In this document: positions 1 to 11,600 of the stretch, piece after piece
How positions within the stretch are numbered: position 1 is the stretch's first letter
Layout of the letters: every line of letters starts with the position of its first letter
Assembly (NCBI GenBank): GCA_014925825.1
Contig: JACGCK010000025.1
Location: 62,001-126,000, forward strand
Reading direction: 5' to 3'
DNA length: 64,000 bases
From: Pholiota molesta
Lineage: Eukaryota; Basidiomycota; Agaricomycetes; Agaricales; Strophariaceae
Made by a program: the position numbers and the translations under genes
The notes under the pieces: generated by a model
Database searches by the model: none
The model's input: only the letters and a program-made list of their open reading frames with translations
Told to the model about the DNA's origin: nothing

Positions 1-1921
1 GTGTTCCTCTGACATAGAACGACGTTGATAGGCCTCCTTTAAAGTGTCCTCGTTCATCGGATGATCAACACTTGCATCCTGATCTTTTCCAGGTGGTAAG
101 GAATGCTGAGGAGATGGCATCCTTGACGATAGAGGTGATCCAAGTGAAGAGGGTAAAAGTGATGGAGCTCCAGGTAGATGAGGTGACCCGATTGGTACAG
201 TGACTGTAGCAGCAACCCCTTCTGTATCTGGCACTGTTGACAACGAATTTCCAGTAGAAGTTGGAACTTTGGGAGATGTGACATCAGTTGTACTCTGTTG
301 TTCTCCGGACGATGAGGCACACGGATTCGCTTCATTTTGGGGCGATGGTTGCACAGGCGGGTCTGTTGATGCAGAATCACGCATTTGCATTGGAAGAGTG
401 AACGAGGACCCGACGAGGGACGTGGAGAGGGCCGTAGACATCGTAGCCTGAATCGGAGCTATCGGCTGCGAGGATTCATCCGTGGCATCGACAACTGAAA
501 CTGGATCAAAAAAAGGTACGAAGGGTTAAGAAAACTGATACGGACCACGTCGGAATCTGACGTTCGTAGGATCCTCCGCATCTAGTGCTGTTATATCGTT
601 CCAAGGCAACGTGTTGATGATATGCGCAAAAGCTTGAGTAACGTCTATTGAACCGTTGGCAAGATCGTAAACACAGTCCAAAATTGTCGACTCGATTTGG
701 ACAAGCAATGGCGAACGCCAATTTCCCAATTCTTGCGATACCTGAGGAATAACATGAGCATGTATTTGATTATATGTCATAGCTATGGAATACCCGGTAG
801 ATGTTCGCCAAAGTCCAACGAGCTCTGTCCATTTCAATGTTCACAAGTAAAAACAATGGCGATATTGTAAAGACCACATGTGCCGTCTTAAATAACGTCT
901 TGGGTTGGGCTTTTTTGCCCTTATCTTTGCAGTGGAGCATTTGGACCAAGGTTTCTATTTCGTGGGCGTCGAAATTGGAGCCCCTGTATAAAAGTGTTAG
1001 TGGCGGTAGGTCATTAATACGAATGTTAGAACGTACCGGGCCATCGATATGAGTTTGTTAACCTCTTCGTCGTCCTCTTCTGAAGCAGAAGGCGCGGACA
1101 GCAAATTGAGGGTCATGGCCGTAATCAGGAAATTACGCTCGATTCTAGCAATATTGTTTCTGGATCCAAGTACCGCAAGGTCTTTTAGTTGCTGAAGGAT
1201 GCCTGTTCCTTGCGGAAGTCTTGGCCCATAATTTGTAGATCCCGCAACCACGACACTTTGGTTCCCAGTTGTTTTGCCCGGTTTCCCAGTTACCACCCGC
1301 CAGAATTTTTCTAATAACCCCTTTACATTCTCGATATTGCTATAAGGCTAACAGATGTGTCAGGTTTGGGTTCAAACATTAGACAAAAACCCACCAGATA
1401 CCCAGGATCTTTGAGCGTTTTTGCACGAATAGGGACATCGCTCGTTTGCACTGGGTTGTACAGCCATATCCTGTCGAATACGCAGTAGCAAACCATTAAT
1501 TGCACAAATTTTGTCCTTGCTGCGCCCATCGCTAACGTGTTCCCCGCGGGAGGTTCATACCCTAGGCTTGACGTGTTCCCCGCAGGAGGTTCATACCCTA
1601 GGACTGTTCTCAATTCGGAATACACTTGATTATGGCTCACGAATATGACATCCTCGAAAGCTAGGAGGCTCTTCACCAGAGGCTGATGACCGGTCAATAA
1701 GTATTGAAACATCAATGTAGTTCATACGCGCACCTCGAACTCGGGCCTCAACTTGACACATTCCTCAAATCTGATTTGCTGGAACACGGCGTCAGTGTAC
1801 CATGGCGCGTCCACTATAGCCTTGCATCGATCACGACGGGTAACGGAAGATTGACCTGCATCAGACCTTAACACATTGAATTACTCGACGTAACAACGAC
1901 TTTACCGGTTTGCGTCGACAT
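1..1921 (-). CDS. Unknown multi-exon protein, 3' end beyond window
   Basis: I do not recognise the function. A coherent exon chain runs leftward from an ATG at 1921: a 16-nt first exon, an exon ending near 1734 (reads DAPWYTDAVFQQIRF), one at about 1712-1340 (FDRIWLYNP), one at about 1240-1037 (NFLITAMTLNLLSAP), one at about 973-890, one at about 838-553 (LDCVYDLANGSIDVTQAF), and a last exon that stays open from about 505 to base 1. The last exon encodes a Ser/Pro/Thr-rich, probably disordered tail. The splice near 550 uses a GTCCGT donor, a form seen elsewhere in this window. The exon after about 1712 carries an in-frame 36-bp tandem duplication. Not every junction is resolved, and the exon 1/exon 2 phase does not match without a one-base correction. 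A truncated paralogue lies immediately upstream on the same strand. Confidence 0.55.
1535..1606. repeat. 36-bp in-frame tandem duplication
   Basis: Two copies of a 36-bp unit beginning at 1535 and 1571 encode, on the minus strand, two successive GYEPPAGNT-containing dodecapeptides in the unknown gene at 1-1921. The copies differ at very few positions. The paralogous fragment upstream does not carry the duplication, so it arose after the paralogues separated. Confidence 0.85.
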
Positions 1922-2141
1922 TATCCTTTCAGATGAGTATATTCAGATTAATTATAACTATATCTAATCTAGTCTATAAGGACACGCGTCGAACTCAGGT
2001 GGTGGGAAAGAAAAAAAGGTGGCGGAACCATCGACGACATTTTATGGCACGAGTACTTTAGGGCCGTAGTATTCTATGTGTGGTCACGTTTTTGTTTTCA
2101 ACTGGCATCAACAGGCCGTCTACGATCAATTGTCTTACATT

Positions 2142-2199
2142 ATGACGTATAGGCGTACAAAACACCCAATGTTGGCCTTTTTGTACGCCTATACGTCAT
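2142..2199. repeat. 58-bp palindrome, copy 1 of 3
   Basis: The arms ATGACGTATAGGCGTACAAAA and its complement flank a short centre, so the strand can fold into one long hairpin. Copies of exactly the same 58-bp length lie at 8530-8587 and 21134-21191. Remnants of GACATGTCT-like sequence flank the palindrome on both sides. Confidence 0.85.
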
Positions 2200-2471
2200 T
2201 TAAATGAGACATGTCTACAATTTAAGATTTTGCCAATAATTCAGTACGTTCATCGAATAATGTTACATCCCCAATTGTTGTGATTCCTATAAAACAAATC
2301 AATATAAGCACACCGCAATGTCAATGATCGTATACCTTATAGATATCTGCAATTGATCACCTCTGTCTGTCTAGCTCATAAGGTTCAATTAAAAATAGTG
2401 GTGATAGACCCAAGGAGACGTGTAACGTTCTATATAATGGGGTCAAGTGCCAGGGCTATATAGAAATTGTA

Positions 2472-3028
2472 TTAAATGCAATACGTATAATTTGAATAAT
2501 TTCTTACCTTGGATGAGCTCTCCTGTAATGTTTTCGCGTGATATACAACATTGGCCGACCGCGGTGCGTTATCGTATAACCATATACGATCGACTAAACG
2601 ATAGTACAAAAATAGACGATGCAATTTGGCCCACGGCTCCATTGCCTGGGACGGACGCCTGGCTGCTACAGGATGTTGTGGTAACGATGAGTTGATAACC
2701 AAGGGGGGTTCCTTAATTCTGAATACACTTGACCTTGGTTGCGAAGGATGTTGTCTTCATAAGCCAACAGATTTCGAACTAACGCCTGGTATCAAATCAG
2801 TATATGATAGAGCGTTGATATAATAGATACACACTTCAACTTTTGGTCTGGAATCAACCATTTGGCTAAAGTCTAATTGCGTCATAACGGCATCAGTGAA
2901 CCATGGCGCATTCGCGATCGTCTGGCATTGTGCGCGACAGGGAAACGACGTTCGATCTACACAAGATCTTAATATGACTACGGTATTTCAATTGAGTCGA
3001 TCCAAACTATACCAGTTGATGTGGACAT
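2472..3028 (-). pseudogene. Truncated tandem paralogue of the 1-1921 gene
   Basis: From an ATG at 3028 this segment repeats the start of the neighbouring gene: a 16-nt first exon with a similar start (MST), an intron, an exon with NAPWFTDAVMTQLDF against DAPWYTDAVFQQIRF in the neighbour, a donor at the same place after a Glu codon, and then an exon with VYSELR and DRIWLYDN followed by an AKTL motif. Similarity ends near 2472, where the other copy continues for five more exons. The frame also breaks inside the third exon. It is a partial, decayed duplicate of the 5' half. The product of either copy is unknown to me. Confidence 0.6.
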
Positions 3029-3099
3029 CTAATTCCTTGCCACTTAATATGCGAATCTACATATACATAAATCGAACTACGAACAATACGGTGAACTAA

Positions 3100-3880
3100 G
3101 ATGACAGGAAAGAAGAACCAACAAGCAGCAGCCATGGTCCATTTTGTGCGGCCATCTCATTAGGGCAGACAGTGTCCACCACCTTCCAACTGCAACGATA
3201 TCCGTGACGAGCGGGGCTTCAACAACCCGACCACCAACCACCAACGACACAGCGCCTACGCTCGACGAAGACGACGAGAAAGAAACAGCGCCAACCACAC
3301 TACCCTTATCCAGCCGCCGTCGCCATGTTCTCGCTAGCTCCAGCACCTATGAGCCCGAACGCCTCTGGGACTCCTAGCAAATGATGCAAGCCCTTATGCG
3401 ACTTGCATCGAATCGGACGTTATTGTGCAGCGTTCGGCCAATGGGTTACCACATCAAGGAGCTTCACCCGCGACAACGAACATGCCACCTACTCTCCCGG
3501 CAGCCCGTCCAACGACGCGACGACGATATCGCCTCGCCGCTTTGTACCTGCCGCCAGCGCTGCTTCACTGAGCCCAACTCCGCCCATTCTCCTGCGAAAT
3601 ACTGCGTACGACGACGAAGAATCCGTCAGACCCGGCGTTCGGCACCGCGGGAGGCGTCAGCGTTCCTGGCAGAGGCAGGCAGAGACTTGAACGTGAACGC
3701 CGTTATATCGTTCTCAAAGTACCACCTGCATCTCCTCGCACCCGGCGTTTTCCAACTGCAGCCGCATTTGTGTCGTGAATGCCGCGTCCACTCCGCCTAC
3801 TACCCTTACGCCTTCATACGTAACCAATGCTCATGCAAGTCTCCCGCAGCCATGCCCGCCAGCGATGTCAACCATTAAAG
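3100..3880 (+). pseudogene. Degenerate Ser/Thr/Pro/Arg-rich coding-like stretch
   Basis: The plus strand shows short open pieces with a biased, disordered-protein composition (Thr/Pro/Asp-rich around 3200-3370, Ser/Pro/Arg-rich around 3400-3690). They shift frame relative to each other and lack a convincing start or splice chain. GC content is higher than in the flanking AT-rich DNA. I see no domain. It may be the relic of a low-complexity gene, or simply compositionally biased DNA. Confidence 0.25.
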
Positions 3881-3889
3881 AACATTGGG

Positions 3890-4535
3890 TCTGATTCAAT
3901 ATTATAATATTACAGACACGTAAAAAGGATTCAGATTGTCTATTATCCCCTGCGGAGCACGGGTAAACCTCTATTTACAAATTAGAACAGACGGATATGT
4001 ACTTATTTAAAACAAAACTTGATGAAGTTCCTATTTAACCCTCTCAGATAGCCGCGCAATACAACAACCGTCAATAATTACCATTTATGGAAATTTGTAG
4101 ACATTGCTACACCCACTGCGCAATGTACTTCTAAATTTAGACGGCAAGTTTTCTACTACCACCAGCGTCCGAACTGCAGACATATCAAATAGTATCAGAA
4201 AAGACTGACTACAAATCCAACCACTGATTTATATAGTCTATCATAAGATCTAATATGTAACAACGTTTCCTCTCCAATGGTTCGTTTATAATATATATAA
4301 CAGTTTTAATACCTTTATATCTTGCAAAGCAAACGCGTCAAAACGTTCAATAATTAATAACATCACAGATAGCGTAACTACTATAAGTAGACTTATGCAC
4401 GACTCAGCAAGTTATCTGCAAGACGGTAATCCCAATTCGAACTTCATACCTTACCCTCTTAACGTCACACAGACATCACTACATCGCTGCTATCATGCCC
4501 ATCATCGCTATTCTCCACGACCAGTTCGATCATAC
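3890..4535. other. AT-rich intergenic stretch, no gene seen
   Basis: No open frame with plausible splice sites or protein-like composition is visible on either strand. The DNA is AT-rich with short runs of A and T. Confidence 0.5.
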
Positions 4536-4537
4536 TA

Positions 4538-4813
4538 CTGTATCATTCGACCGGATGTTCATGTAACGCGTAACGCACCTTAATTTTGAACCTATTTTGA
4601 AAAATGTAACGCCAAATAGTGTCAGTGAACATGTAACCAAAAAAAAAATTCGCTGGGCATGCAATTGTGTCAAAATTTTTCAAAATCCTACAATTTTCTT
4701 CAAAATGAACCTAAAGTAGTTCAGTAACGCGTCACATCTCATTCTGACATGTCACCAGTGAACTATGAGCGTAACGCGTAACATGGCGTGAACATCCGGT
4801 CGAAATGATACAG
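4538..4813. mobile_element. 276-bp MITE with TA target duplication
   Basis: Imperfect terminal inverted repeats of about 40 bp (left end CTGTATCATTCGACCGGATG, right end its complement with one extra A) enclose a non-coding interior. The dinucleotide TA directly flanks both ends (4536-4537 and 4814-4815), as expected for a TA target duplication of the Tc1/mariner type. Inner parts of the repeats contain GTAACGCGTAAC motifs. There is no transposase gene inside, so it is a non-autonomous miniature element. Confidence 0.8.
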
Positions 4814-4829
4814 TATATTCCGCCGCCGA

Positions 4830-5620
4830 CGCTCATAGTGTCTGTAATTGAGGCAATATTTCGCCTTGAACTTCCATACTACTCCGTCTTTCTAGTAGTG
4901 TAAGTCCTCTATATCTTCGATATGTTTTTACTGCATGCCTTTTCTTCTTTATAGCGCAGGGACCCACGGCGTGGATTCGCACCTCACAGCGCGTATATTC
5001 AGCGATGGTTGCTACATCGGAGGCGTCCACTTCTTTCTCGACGGTCGGCCCCCAACATTTCGATGGAGGTCAATGAACTCTATATGGTTATGGAGAACGG
5101 TTTGGAGCATGAGAGGAAGAATGATTCCTATCTGGTACGTCGCTCTGAGCTTCACATTGACATATACGGTTATCTTACTACCTGTCACTGTCTAACAGGA
5201 AATTTTGATCCTTGAAGTCCAATTTTCTTGGTGAGTGGGCTCGCTTTCCTACGCAAAAAAGCTAACGTCTCTTTCAGTTGTCTTCGTTTGCGAATTCCGC
5301 TAGTGTACCAGAATCCAATTTAAAAAATGTATATCAATCGTATCTTGTAGCTTTTTGTCATCAGTACCAAAATTTTGTGTCAAGTTATTGTATCTTGGAA
5401 ATTGCGTCTATACACTGCACATTAATCACATCGATCCAACTTGGAGTGCGTGATATTTGCTGACACAGATTCCTATGACATGATTCATGGGCAAGAATTA
5501 TAACGCCTGTTAAATGCTGTTAAATGCCAGGAAGCTGTTACATGGTGGGTTACTTTTGGGTTACTTAACCAGGGTGTGGTTGCATCGCATCAGCATTGGC
5601 GTGGCTGTGAAATGGCTAGT
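4830..5620. other. No confident gene
   Basis: Plus-strand frames between about 4935 and 5215 look weakly protein-like in two frames at once, but no start, splice chain or recognisable domain could be assembled. The rest is AT-rich with no signal. Confidence 0.3.
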
Positions 5621-5621
5621 A

Positions 5622-5657
5622 TTATATAAGCATAGCAGATGTGCTATGATTATATAA
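5622..5657. repeat. 36-bp palindrome, copy 1 of 3
   Basis: The 16-nt arms TTATATAAGCATAGCA and its near-complement (one mismatch) pair across a 4-nt centre. It sits about 210 bp upstream of the Spt5-like gene. Two more copies of the same length occur at 20561-20596 and 21636-21671. Confidence 0.8.
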
Positions 5658-5865
5658 CAGTTTGTACCTGTTTGACAAGGACTGCAGCGGTCCGAGCCCT
5701 CCACCATAATGACACACCTGCCCTAAATCGGGCGGTGTTTATGTTTCTCAGGCTTCTTTCGCCTGGGTTTTTTTCCCGACCATCACTGTCAATACGTAGA
5801 TACTTAGATACTTATATACTTTTAGATAAACCGTAGTAGTATATATATATACCTTAATAACAGAC

Positions 5866-8326
5866 ATGAGCGAATACCCAACATCACCACGACCAAGGAA
5901 ACGACAACGCACAGGGAAAGGGAAGGTTGGTACTGACCGCCCAAACCTCACCGAAGTTAACTTCATCCTGCAGGCTGTGCTGCGGTTCCTGGATATTGTA
6001 GCTGGAGAGGATAGCACGAGCGAGACCGATCAAGAGAATGGTAATAACCCTCTGTACACGCGAGTTTTCCTATTGATCTTAGAACATCACAGAATCCGAA
6101 CCTGATGACGAGGAGGACCACGAAAGACATTCAACCTTGTCACCTGGACCAACCATCATCAAGGAAACCGATTGGGAGGGCGTACTTGAACGCGCTAAAT
6201 TACGGGGCAAGGTTTGCTGGATCTACTATCATTGTATGATACACTGTCAACCTCAACAATATTACTAGAAAATAGCTCCTCGAACCGATGACAACTGTTA
6301 CAGCGACGAAGTCATCTTACAACTGAAGGCTGCAGATTTTCTATGGGAAATCCGATGTATTGTGCGTTACCAATTATCACATCTTTGAACTATCTGAACA
6401 ACACGATATTAGCCAGGTCAAGAAGACACATTACGTTCGAAGGTTAAGATAGCTACGGAAAGCTCTCTGCCTTACAGCTTGCCGACATACATTTACACGC
6501 ACAAGGACTTGCCAGGCCGCATATACGCAGAGATGCCCAGGTATTCCGACGCCATCAATTTCGCTCAATCTTTTCGAGAGTTGCATTCCTCTGGGATGAA
6601 ACGCGTTCCTTCGGATAGTATGCTGCAATATGTTTCAGTTGCGAAGCGGACACATACCCCGCAGACGTGGACAACAATATCACGAGGCGCGAGCAAGTGG
6701 AAAAGATACGAAGGGGACATCGCGCTCGTCGCGCTTCATAGGTCACGGCTGGTTGCCATCATCATACCCCGAATAGCATTATCTAAAATCGAAGGCAAAA
6801 AAAGACGAGCGTCTGCTAGGCCATGCAAGTTGGTCGACCTACATATCTCTCTTGGAAACAATACGGAAGCAATTGGCAATGGATTCTACACATACAAAGA
6901 CCACGTTTTTACGCCGGACGGATTCATTATCACCGATATCGAAGACGTTCCCACAAAACCTCCTCACGAACATCCTGTCCCAACATATGAAGTGCTTCGG
7001 ACGTATCGAGAATCTGAATGGCTGACGCCATCGATGTACCAACAAACGGAGCGGGAAATAGCGCAACGACAGATTAAGATTCACGACCGTGTACAGATAA
7101 CTGCTGGAGTATATCTAGGACTAACTGGAAACATCATTGACATCTCGAGCACGGAGGCATCCGTATTTATCGAATCTCAAGACCACACCCCCCAACTCCC
7201 ATTGAATGAACTCCGAATGCACTTCGTAGTTGGTGATGAGGTCGAGGTGGTTTCAGGCGAGTTCCGAGGAACTACAGGATGGGTGGTGAATATTTCAGAC
7301 GAAGAAATGACTATTTACAACATGCGGCAAAATTCCCAGGTGAGATATATATTTACTATGCAAGAGACTATCCACATTTGACATATCTTTCCTATATCCA
7401 GTTTACGGTTTTGTGTGCGCAAACCCGTTTCTTCAGTCCAGCAAACACCCTTACACTCCGGTCACGTAATAAAGACCAAAACTGGGTTGGTGGGCAAGAT
7501 GAAAATCGTGTTTACATCGGCAAGGACGTGATGGTGGTGGGACCTTCCGAATACAAAGGCTGTCGAGGTATCATCAAGGATATACGCATAGATGGTACAG
7601 CAGAAATTGAACTGGACAATCAGACGCGCCGACACGCCACAATCCACCTGGGACAATTACTGCTTCTGTGAGTTTTAGTTGTGTATTTAACATCAGAACA
7701 CTGACGCCATACATAACAGGAACACACGATCAACCTATTTGTTGCAAAACATATACCGAGGTTCAGAATCAACAACCCAAAATGCGACATGCCATGATGA
7801 ACTACAGCAATACTCAGCGCTCAATGTATGCAACACTCCGATGCCCCCGAACCCAGAAATAGGAATGTCACCAGCATGGAATCCATCCTCACAAACACCG
7901 GAGCTTTCAGCAGAGCCAAGTTCAGTTACATACTATTGGGACCCATCATCTCGCACTCCCGGACCGCCAACGTGGCTGGAAGACCCTTCCTTTGCTGGTA
8001 TACGATTCAAATTAGTTGAAAAAGGACTAGAAAATAAAATACTCGAGTTCCAAAGTATCGAGCGCACCACAGTACGGGTCAGGGATTTGGCCAGTTACCG
8101 TAATGTCCCGTTGGAATCAATTTCGTGGCTTCGCCCTGAGGGTGTCAAGGATACGGTCACACCCATTGTAGGCGAGTTGAAGGGACAAGTATTTCAAGTG
8201 AAGAGTGTTGATGAACAACAATGGACCATTTATACAGTAGGGAGGCGTTTAAACAAAAAGAAAGGCGAAAAAGATCCGGTCCTTAACCGTAGTGATCTTG
8301 CACAGGTCTTTCCGAAGTATAAATAG
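5866..8326 (+). CDS. Spt5-like protein (NGN, KOW repeats, CTR-like)
   Basis: Six exons splice in phase (5866-6040, 6093-6211, 6269-6361, 6413-7339, 7402-7667, 7720-8326) to 728 residues with no lesion. The acidic N-terminus (ESEPDDEEDHE) is followed by an NGN-like segment (LWEIRCIPGQEDTLRSK to about residue 200). Several KOW-type motifs follow: KWKRYEGDIALV, HDRVQITAGVYLGLTG, GDEVEVVSGEFRGTTGWVV and GKDVMVVGPSEYKGCRGII. Near residue 570 are Spt5-CTR-like pieces (SPAWNPSSQTP, WDPSSRTPG). Spt5 with Spt4 is the universal RNA polymerase II elongation factor. This protein is shorter and more divergent than canonical fungal Spt5 and lies among accessory genes, so I infer an amplified Spt5-derived family member rather than the essential gene. 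Confidence 0.8.
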
Positions 8327-8529
8327 TCTTCACAAATAATATTATCCGTGTATCAGAACCGCAATATGACACAGATAAGGTCCTTGTATTATAATGTTAT
8401 AATAGGCGGACTGATGCATTCTTGGTACGTTTTTTTATTATATTTTACCTTTCGCCGCAACATTCTGACGCCATTAAACTTAGGGCGAAATTGAATATAG
8501 CATATCATAGGCGAGACATTGTCTTAAAG

Positions 8530-8587
8530 ATGACGTATAGCCGTACAAAACACCCAACGTTGGGTGTTTTGTACGGCTATTCGTCAT
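8530..8587. repeat. 58-bp palindrome, copy 2 of 3
   Basis: The arms ATGACGTATAGCCGTACAAAA and its complement (one mismatch near the tip of the right arm) meet at a centre reading ACCCAACGTTGGGT, so this copy is close to fully self-complementary. It lies between the Spt5-like gene and the large gene starting at 8693. A GACATGTCT-like flank is again present on the right. Confidence 0.85.
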
Positions 8588-8692
8588 ATTTGTTAGACAT
8601 GTCTGAGCGACAGATTTCAAGTTGCGGTCTATGGTTTCATATATGCAACCACGTCTTCCTGCAACACCCATTCAACATTACACATAGAAACA

Positions 8693-11600
8693 ATGTTGAC
8701 ACCTACATCTTCATACTCTCCAGACGCTAGCACGACATATTCGAAGTCGGCCTCTCCTGACGCAACTCTTGAATACTACGAGGAAGCCATTTCGATTCCT
8801 GGACGACCGTCGCATGCCCCGATCCTGTATGAAGCGTTCAACCACCCACAACTTCCGCCTTCGGGAAAACGGGCATTCGTTTATTTTTATGACTCCTCTC
8901 TGACGGGCATGAAAAAAACATTGGAATACGAAAAAAGTCTCGAAATACCACACGGTAAAACCTCTGATGAGTTGGTAAACGAAGGTAAATGCCACCGCTA
9001 TTTGAAAAAATGATTAAAATAAATGCTTACACTATTACGACTTTCAAGGGTATTTCAGAATGGAGCCTGGGGATTACTTGTTCGCGGCATGTACTCGAAT
9101 AAATCAAGACGCTCGCCGTCCTACTGAAGACGTCATTAAAGTGTGGGCAAGCACAATGTACGCATTTTGTCCGCTTCTATACCACCAACTAAGTTCGTTA
9201 TCAGAACAAGAGTTGAATCTCTCACCAACGTCTTAAACGCACGCGATCAAACAATGGGCGATAGAGAATCACGATCCGATAAGAAAAGTCGGTTGCATGC
9301 AGATGGCACTTTTTCGGGAGGCGTTGAAATCGAAAGGTCTCATCGGGCAACCGGTAAAAATCGGTCACAAACACTCGGTACCTCGAGGCAGAATCAACCC
9401 AAGATCGTCGCTCCTGCTCGGTCAACGAAGGTGGGGGATGTGAACCAAGAATGGGATGAGAACCTTGAAACCAGGTATCAGTTGCTCAGTGTGAGTCGCC
9501 CATTTTTGAGCCAATGAATTAACTTACGAGCAGTACCCATAATATAGTCAACCAGTGAAGCAGCGGCAGCTTCAATCAACGCTGGTCCATCGAATGATGT
9601 GGAAATGTTGGAACGAAGATCAAGCATTACCAACCACTTCCGTTGTGGTACAACGTCTGTCCCAGGTTGTTCCACTGTGCAACTGAATATAGCAGCTGCC
9701 CAAAATCACGATGAGGGTGTGTATACTCTATATTCAGAGTTACAAGCTACTTGAACTAAACATAACAGCTGGCGACATGACTTCCATTGGTCGTGCCGGC
9801 GGTGTCCACATCGACGCGTTGGACCATCCAGGATGCTTTACCAACACTTTTTCCTGCCCAGATATTCCACAGGATTATAGTGCGGGCGAAATGTTTTTTC
9901 TTCTTGCATGGGTATTTGCAGACCTGGCCGCATTCCATGGACTCAATTTTTCTGGACTCCACTTTCACGGTGGATCTGCACCGTTGCCTCCGAAAGGAAG
10001 AGAGAGAGAGAAATGGGAAACAAGAATGGTTTTGGTAAACTACCCTCAGCGATTAACACTGGATGGTGAAGCCGTTCTCCCTCTCGCGTCTGGTTCTATG
10101 AAACATGGTGCTATCAACATCATACCGGAGATGCGGTTTCCTGAGTAAGCCATGTCGTTCGCGCCGTTAGTAAAAAGGTTTAATAACGCAACGTAGACTC
10201 TTCACAAACGTCCACAACAACCAAAACGTGGCAACCTACACACGTGAAGGTGCCTCAATGACCAGCCAGGATCTTCATGTCGATTTTGTCGCAAAGGAAT
10301 TACTCTTACTAACGAACTTCATTATCGAACAACTTCCCGATCACTATGAGGCACAGGTCAATTCAGACACATTTCTGTCTTCCATAAGCTCTAAGCTACC
10401 AAACGGTCGTACAACGGTTGGCCCGTGGATTGATGCCCCAGGGTTCAGAAAGAAGAATGCAGATCGTAGTCTGTATCAGCCCGGAGAACACATCGAGGAC
10501 CTTGTCAGTCAGACACCGTTCAGGGAGGAGATAATACGCGAACTGGATAACCATCAAGATAGAATGGCAAGATCCATTCCGCAGTGTGTCGTCAGTCAAA
10601 AGGTCCATCCTTTATCCGATGAAGATATAAAGGACCTGAAGTCAGAAGTCGACGAGAGAAGTACGCCTGTTCTGGATCTCGATCTGTCCTACGAACAACG
10701 GGAGTACGAGGACAAATATGCGTCCAAGAGATTCAGAGTAGTGACTGCCAAACCGGGAGGCACGGATGCAATCCCAGACCACGATGACAAAGGCGAAGAA
10801 GACTTTGTTCCTAACGAATTTTTCAACCAGGTAGCATTCCCGGGAATCAGACCCACATCACAAAGCATACCGGGGGATAATGAAGATGACGATATAGGCG
10901 ACGCAGACTTTGTTCCCAAGAAATCTGCCGACCAGACAATGGAACCCGGTACCAGACGCACACGTCAATCCACTCAACAGACGCAATGCGCAACAGAAAA
11001 TAAAAACGTAGAGCCACAGACTTTCAATACTACAAAACGACCTCGCGAGAGTGACCCGGAGAAACCAGAAATGCCTATAAAGAAATCTAAGAAAGAATCT
11101 GCTTCTGGAAAGCCGGGCCGTTGTCCCAAGACCGAGCCTAGTCAAGGTCCTCAAAAACGACCCCGCAGTGGGCCTAAGACTGGTACGTATTTGCGAATTT
11201 CTTCGCACTGGAACCTCTGACTAATGATTGCCTGGTACATTCTGTAGGCGATAAGTCTAGTAAAGACACTCAAAAGCGACAAGGGAATGCGCCTAAGGCT
11301 GGTCCGTATTCACAAACATAATCGCATCCGATCCTTTGACTAATGAGGTGTCCTGATATGTAGACAATAAGTCTAGTAAAGGAACTCAAAAACAAAACGG
11401 CAATAAGCCTAAGCCCGGTACCTATTCTCAAACATCCTCCCACCCGAACCTTTGAATAACGATTGTGTCCTGTCATGTAGACGATAAATCTAATAAACCC
11501 ACTCAAAAGCCACACGGCGACGAGTCTAATGCTAGTACGTTTTCACAAGCATCATCGCACCCGATCCTTTGACTTATGATTGCATGTCCTGATATGTAGA

